DNA from: Acidobacteriota bacterium
GTDB taxonomy: Bacteria > Acidobacteriota > Terriglobia > Bryobacterales > Bryobacteraceae
Direction of reading: 5' to 3'
Length of the DNA: 62,372 nucleotides
Assembly (NCBI GenBank): GCA_005808475.1
Contig: SYLY01000393.1
Location: 1 to 62,372, forward strand
Shown: piece by piece, positions 59,216 to 62,372 of the stretch
Position numbering within the stretch: position 1 is the first letter of the stretch
Layout of the letters: each line of letters opens with the position of its first letter
Notes under the pieces: model-generated
Databases searched by the model: none
Told to the model about the DNA's origin: nothing
What the model saw: only the letters and a program-made list of their open reading frames with translations
Position numbers and translations under genes: made by a program

Positions 59216-60996
59216 CGGTTGAAAATAAAGTCCACCCTGTTGACCAGGGCCCAAAGCAAATCCTCGGCGGCTTCGCGCCGGTTGCCGGTCTTATCGAGCA
59301 GGGCGAGCGACATTCGTTCCTCTTCGGACGCCGGGAAGCGGCCGATGGTGGCGAGGAACAATTCTTCCACCAACTCCTTGTCCGGCTTAGCCAGCAACTT
59401 CTCCAGCCGGCTGCCTTTCTCCGCCTTGACCTGATTCAACACCAGGCTGTTGTTCAGAAGGTGAGCCGCTTGCAGCAGGCTCGACCGGTCGGACGAGCCA
59501 TTGTCCTCGCGGTCCGTCTGCCCGAAGCACACGAGTAAATCCTGCAGGCGCCCAGTCTCACCCCAATCGAGGTAATGAGCTTGCATGAGGTACTTACCCT
59601 TGAGCGCCGTGTACTTGATGGCGTAATCCCGGTGGATCCCGCTGGCTTGCTGTACGGCGTCCCAAAGCTGCTCGGGGCCGAGGAGGCGAACGATGTGGCG
59701 GGCAAAGTAGTCATCATAGCGGGCCTCCCACTTCCGGGCGAAATCCCACGACAACTGGTATGCGTTGGACTTGACGATGAGTTTGAAAAGATGGCGCAGG
59801 TCGTAGTTATGCTTGATGAAATCCGCGGCAAGCGCATTCAGCAACTCGGGATGGCTCGGTTGGATGGTCCACGGCGCCGGTGGTGGATGGCCCGGGTCCT
59901 GGCGATCCATGTCGAAGCCAAACGGCGGGTCGACTATGCCACGGCCCATGAACTCGGCCCAAAAGAGATTCACCGCGGCCCGCGCGAACTGCGGATCGGA
60001 TGTCAGCAGGCGGGCAAAGGCCTGGCGTTCCCGCTCTCCCGGTTGCGCCTTTTCGCCGTTCAGAATGAAGGCCGGCGTGATCTCCGCCTGATAGCGCGGA
60101 ACACGCAGGCTGCTCCTGGAGGTGAGTGAGTAACCGCTGTCGTAACCAGCTCGGGGAGAATAGCCGGCGCCGGCATCCCTGACGATGAACTCCTGCTGCC
60201 GCCCGAAGACAGGACCGATGCTGGTCTTGCCGAAGAAAGATGCCTGGCGCCAGAAATCGGCGCGCTTCTTCCTCGACAGCCAGAGGTTGATCTTCTCCAG
60301 ATGGCCCGCGCCGTCGTGACAGGAGATGCACTCGGTGTTCACGCCCAGGAAAATCTTGGTGGACCAGAGCGCGATCTCATCACAGGTGTCTTCGTGATTC
60401 ATCCGGTAGCCATCGCCTTCCATGACGCGGTTGCGCGAGATGAAGTTGGCCGGGCCGGTGGTCCAATTCGAGAGCGCGCTCGAAGTGATCATGTCGCGCG
60501 CAAAGTCGTCGTACGGGATGCCGAGCTCGAGCGTTTTGTAGATGTAGTTACGGAAAGCCGGAATGCCCTGTTCGTTCTGTGCGTTGTTTCTGAAAAGGTC
60601 GCTGAAGAAATATGTCCAGCGGTCCAGGAACGGCTGCTCCTTGCGGCGGCTGACTCCCTCGATCGGGAGAGCGGGGATCAGGGAATCGACCACCTTGTCG
60701 CGCTTGCCGGGATCGGGGTCTTTCAGGAATTCGCGGACCTGTCCGGGGGTTGGAATCCGTCCGGTGAGATCCAGAGTGACGCGCCGCAGAAACTCGGCAT
60801 CGTTGGCGAGTGGGGCGTGGGGAACCTGATCGCGTTCCATCTTCCCAAAGATGTAGTCGTCGATGAGATTCCGCCGGGCGATTTCACCGAAGCACAGGGA
60901 AGGCACTGCCGCGGCGGCGGCCATCATCAGAAGCGAGAGGGCAGGTCGGCCAGTCACGCCTGCGCTCTTCGGATGCGACTGGAAATGAGAGGACAT
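59212..60996 (-). CDS. DUF1549/DUF1553 exported protein with one CxxCH motif (cassette D)
   Basis: 594 residues from ATG 60996. Signal segment ALSLLMMAAAAAVPSLCFG after a short basic start. DUF1549: NLIDDYIFGKMERDQVPHAP, RRVTLDLTGRIPTPGQVREFL, FLDRWTYFFSDLF; one haem motif CISCH (C223-C226-H227) in TECISCHDGAGHLEKIN; DUF1553: FAEFMGRGIVDPP-type block and HPELLNALAADFIKHNYDLRHL, LIVKSNAYQLS. Unlike cassette C it lacks the N-terminal cytochrome domain and is about 240 residues shorter. First gene of the operon DUF1553-DUF1501-TonB receptor. Confidence 0.88.
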   Translation of the reverse strand: MSSHFQSHPKSAGVTGRPALSLLMMAAAAAVPSLCFGEIARRNLIDDYIFGKMERDQVPHAPLANDAEFLRRVTLDLTGRIPTPGQVREFLKDPDPGKRDKVVDSLIPALPIEGVSRRKEQPFLDRWTYFFSDLFRNNAQNEQGIPAFRNYIYKTLELGIPYDDFARDMITSSALSNWTTGPANFISRNRVMEGDGYRMNHEDTCDEIALWSTKIFLGVNTECISCHDGAGHLEKINLWLSRKKRADFWRQASFFGKTSIGPVFGRQQEFIVRDAGAGYSPRAGYDSGYSLTSRSSLRVPRYQAEITPAFILNGEKAQPGERERQAFARLLTSDPQFARAAVNLFWAEFMGRGIVDPPFGFDMDRQDPGHPPPAPWTIQPSHPELLNALAADFIKHNYDLRHLFKLIVKSNAYQLSWDFARKWEARYDDYFARHIVRLLGPEQLWDAVQQASGIHRDYAIKYTALKGKYLMQAHYLDWGETGRLQDLLVCFGQTDREDNGSSDRSSLLQAAHLLNNSLVLNQVKAEKGSRLEKLLAKPDKELVEELFLATIGRFPASEEERMSLALLDKTGNRREAAEDLLWALVNRVDFIFNR

Positions 60997-61011
60997 CGGT
61001 GGGCGGACTTG

Positions 61012-61040
61012 ATTATATTGCTTCCGCACCGGGCGTGCAA
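61012..61040 (-). promoter_or_regulatory. Sigma70-type promoter of cassette D
   Basis: Minus strand TTGCAC (61040-61035), 17 bases, TATAAT (61017-61012), then 15 bases to the ATG at 60996. This is the best -35/-10 pair in the window. It lies inside the 3' end of the neighbouring membrane-protein gene, whose stop is at 61013. Confidence 0.7.
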
Positions 61041-61601
61041 TGGAGGAGGCGGATGCGTTGCCGCGCCCGCATACGGCGTTTCCACCGGAACGGCAAGTAG
61101 GCGATCCGCTTGCCCAACGCCACGAAGATACCATGCAAGATGGCCATGTTCCGCGCAAGGTAAGCCGGCGCGCCCGAAGGCAGCATCATGGCAATCATCG
61201 CAAGCCCCGCCGCCATCGCGAACAACGTGCGAGCCAAGCCTCGCGCCGCCAGCCGCGCTAGCCAGGCCCCAATGCCCCCCACCGCGAGCACGCTGAAGTA
61301 CGCCAGGTTCGCGGGATTTTCCGAGTCCGCGACGTGGACCATGTTGGACCATCCCAACGCGAACCCTGCCAGCAGCGCGACACCAACGCCCACTTTGTAC
61401 GACCACGCGGACATCTTCCTGGCGATCAGCGCATACATCATCCCCGTCCCGAAGAACAGGACGTACGCGAACACGAAACCTCCCGCGTTCCAGTTCCATC
61501 CCTCCACCACTCGCGATGCGATGAGTGGCGCCATCAACAAAGCGAGCGCCCCCCAGCGCGACCCTCCGCATCGTCTTTCCCAGTTCCGGTATCTGAGTCA
61601 T
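61013..61601 (-). pseudogene. Small polytopic membrane protein with a frameshift near its N-terminus
   Basis: The frame from ATG 61601 reads MTQIPELGKTMRRVALG and then goes out of frame; the sequence after a run of six C (61549-61554, G on the coding strand) continues in another frame as LLMAPLIASRVVEGWNWN and runs to the stop at 61013. Removing one G joins them as VALGALALLMAPLIASR. The product would be about 195 residues with several helices (GGFVFAYVLFFGTGMMYAL, VGVALLAGFALGWS, TLFAMAAGLAMIAMMLP). GGAGAAC precedes the ATG. Either a real indel, a phase-variable-like G run, or a read error. Confidence 0.6.
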
Positions 61602-61608
61602 GTTCTCC

Positions 61609-62372
61609 CTAGCCATCCCCATCGGCGTCTCGAGAAAGATTCACTCGGCGGAGCGCCCCCAATCCGGCCAGCGCGACCGCGGCGAAGGCGGCGCCGGCGA
61701 GAAACGTCGCGCGCGGCCCCGACAGGTCCCAGAGCGCGCCCGCGATCGCGCTGGCGGCCAACATCGCGATGCCACTCATCAGGTTGAACATGCCGTACGC
61801 CGTACCGCGCAGGCCGGCCGGTGAGGCGTCCGCGATCAGGGCGGAGAAAACGCCCTGCGTGAATGCCATGTGGAGGCCCCAGAGAACGACGCCGGCCACC
61901 GCCCAACCCACGCCGGACGACAGGGCCAGGAACAGGTCCCCGGCGATCAGAAGGACCCCCCCGAACATCAGGACGGTGACGCGGTTCACCTTGTCCGCGA
62001 GCGCTCCCGCCGGATACGCGGCGAGTGCGTACACCACGTTCATCGCGATCATGATGGCGGGCGCCAGAGCAATGGGCAGGCCCGCCGCCTGAGCTCGGAG
62101 GATTAGAAACGCTTCGCTGAACCGTGCCAGCGTCAGCACGGCGCCGGTCGCGACGATCCACCAATAGGACGAGCCCAGCCGCCGCAATTCCGACCGCGCC
62201 AAGGGCGGCGCTCGCCGCTCGGGCGGATCGGCCAGCGCGGGCTCGCGAACGCCGGCGAACACCAGAGCGAGGGACAGAAACGCCGGCACGACCGCAACCC
62301 AGAAGGTCAGTTTGAAGTCGTTCCCGGTCTTCCACATCAGAAAGATCGCCGCCAACGGCCCGGCGACGGCTC
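61609..62372 (-). CDS. MFS transporter, C-terminal part (5' end outside window)
   Basis: About 254 codons from the right edge to the stop at 61609. Seven or so membrane helices with MFS wording: FKLTFWVAVVPAFLSLALVF, SYWWIVATGAVLTLARFSEAF, IALAPAIMIAMNVVYALAAYPAGALADKVNRVTV (the second-half signature loop G-x-x-x-D-K/R), VAGVVLWGLHMAFTQGVFSALIADASP, FNLMSGIAMLAASAIAGALWD. An MFS permease at the inner membrane; substrate cannot be read. A 7-base gap separates it from the frameshifted membrane gene, so the two were probably one operon. Confidence 0.88.
   Translation of the reverse strand, partial: AVAGPLAAIFLMWKTGNDFKLTFWVAVVPAFLSLALVFAGVREPALADPPERRAPPLARSELRRLGSSYWWIVATGAVLTLARFSEAFLILRAQAAGLPIALAPAIMIAMNVVYALAAYPAGALADKVNRVTVLMFGGVLLIAGDLFLALSSGVGWAVAGVVLWGLHMAFTQGVFSALIADASPAGLRGTAYGMFNLMSGIAMLAASAIAGALWDLSGPRATFLAGAAFAAVALAGLGALRRVNLSRDADGDG

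Noticed and set aside
1..62372. tRNA, rRNA, CRISPR arrays or integrase/attachment sites
   Set aside because: No cloverleaf-type TTCGA-stem patterns, no regularly spaced repeats and no recombinase were found by eye.

Overview
The window looks like a chromosomal segment of a soil-type member of the Acidobacteriota, probably of the Solibacter/Bryobacter lineage. The inference rests on content: high GC, a very large Oar-like TonB-dependent receptor with an N-terminal carboxypeptidase-regulatory-like domain, several cassettes pairing CxxCH (planctomycete-type cytochrome c) proteins with Tat-exported DUF1501/DUF1552 proteins, many secreted Asp-box and PQQ-like beta-propellers, and a small secreted C-x3-H-x7-C-x3-C protein of a type common in that phylum. 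I saw no tRNA, rRNA, CRISPR array, intact transposase or prophage gene. Coding density is high except at 51.6-54.1 kb.

Layout. 1-1727: tail of an ABC exporter (ATPase end plus ABC-2 permease). 1729-10745: secreted glycosidase-like protein, PQQ-like propeller, methyltransferase-like protein, propeller-PHP fusion, MmcQ/YjbR protein. 10756-14419: cassette A (DUF1592 diheme-motif protein, DUF1552 protein, small secreted protein). 14556-22288: DUF4143 ATPase, beta-barrel protein, GH2 hydrolase, sialidase-like protein, large YfhO-like membrane protein. 22315-28592: nucleotidyltransferase, sulfatase, small Cys protein, OmpA-like protein, Asp-box propeller. 28700-35105: a tightly coupled run (secreted protein, GH88, AraB-type kinase, secreted propeller hydrolase, methyltransferase) that looks like a uronide/pentose utilisation unit. 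35186-38018: CDGSH protein, duplicated-domain secreted protein, D-threonine aldolase-like enzyme, membrane protein. 38133-43436: cassette B (DUF1592, DUF1552, ankyrin protein). 43573-47662: GNAT and an exported operon of PQQ-like propeller, SGNH-fold protein lacking its catalytic Ser and His, and Tat-exported enolase-superfamily protein with altered active-site residues. 47694-51612: cassette C (DUF1549/DUF1553 plus DUF1501). 51613-54121: a graveyard of frameshifted remnants. 54122-60996: cassette D (DUF1549/DUF1553, DUF1501, TonB receptor). 61013-62372: frameshifted membrane gene and the C-terminal part of an MFS transporter.

How the genes fit together. Most products are predicted to be exported. 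Secreted hydrolases (GH2, GH88, sulfatase, sialidase-like, DUF6259-like), an outer-membrane receptor and beta-barrels suggest a complex-polysaccharide lifestyle. The four CxxCH/Tat cassettes have no established biochemical role; cassette D places a TonB receptor directly downstream, which suggests a surface or uptake role there. Many start codons lie 6-10 nt after a TANAAT-like -10 element with no Shine-Dalgarno sequence, which suggests frequent leaderless transcription.
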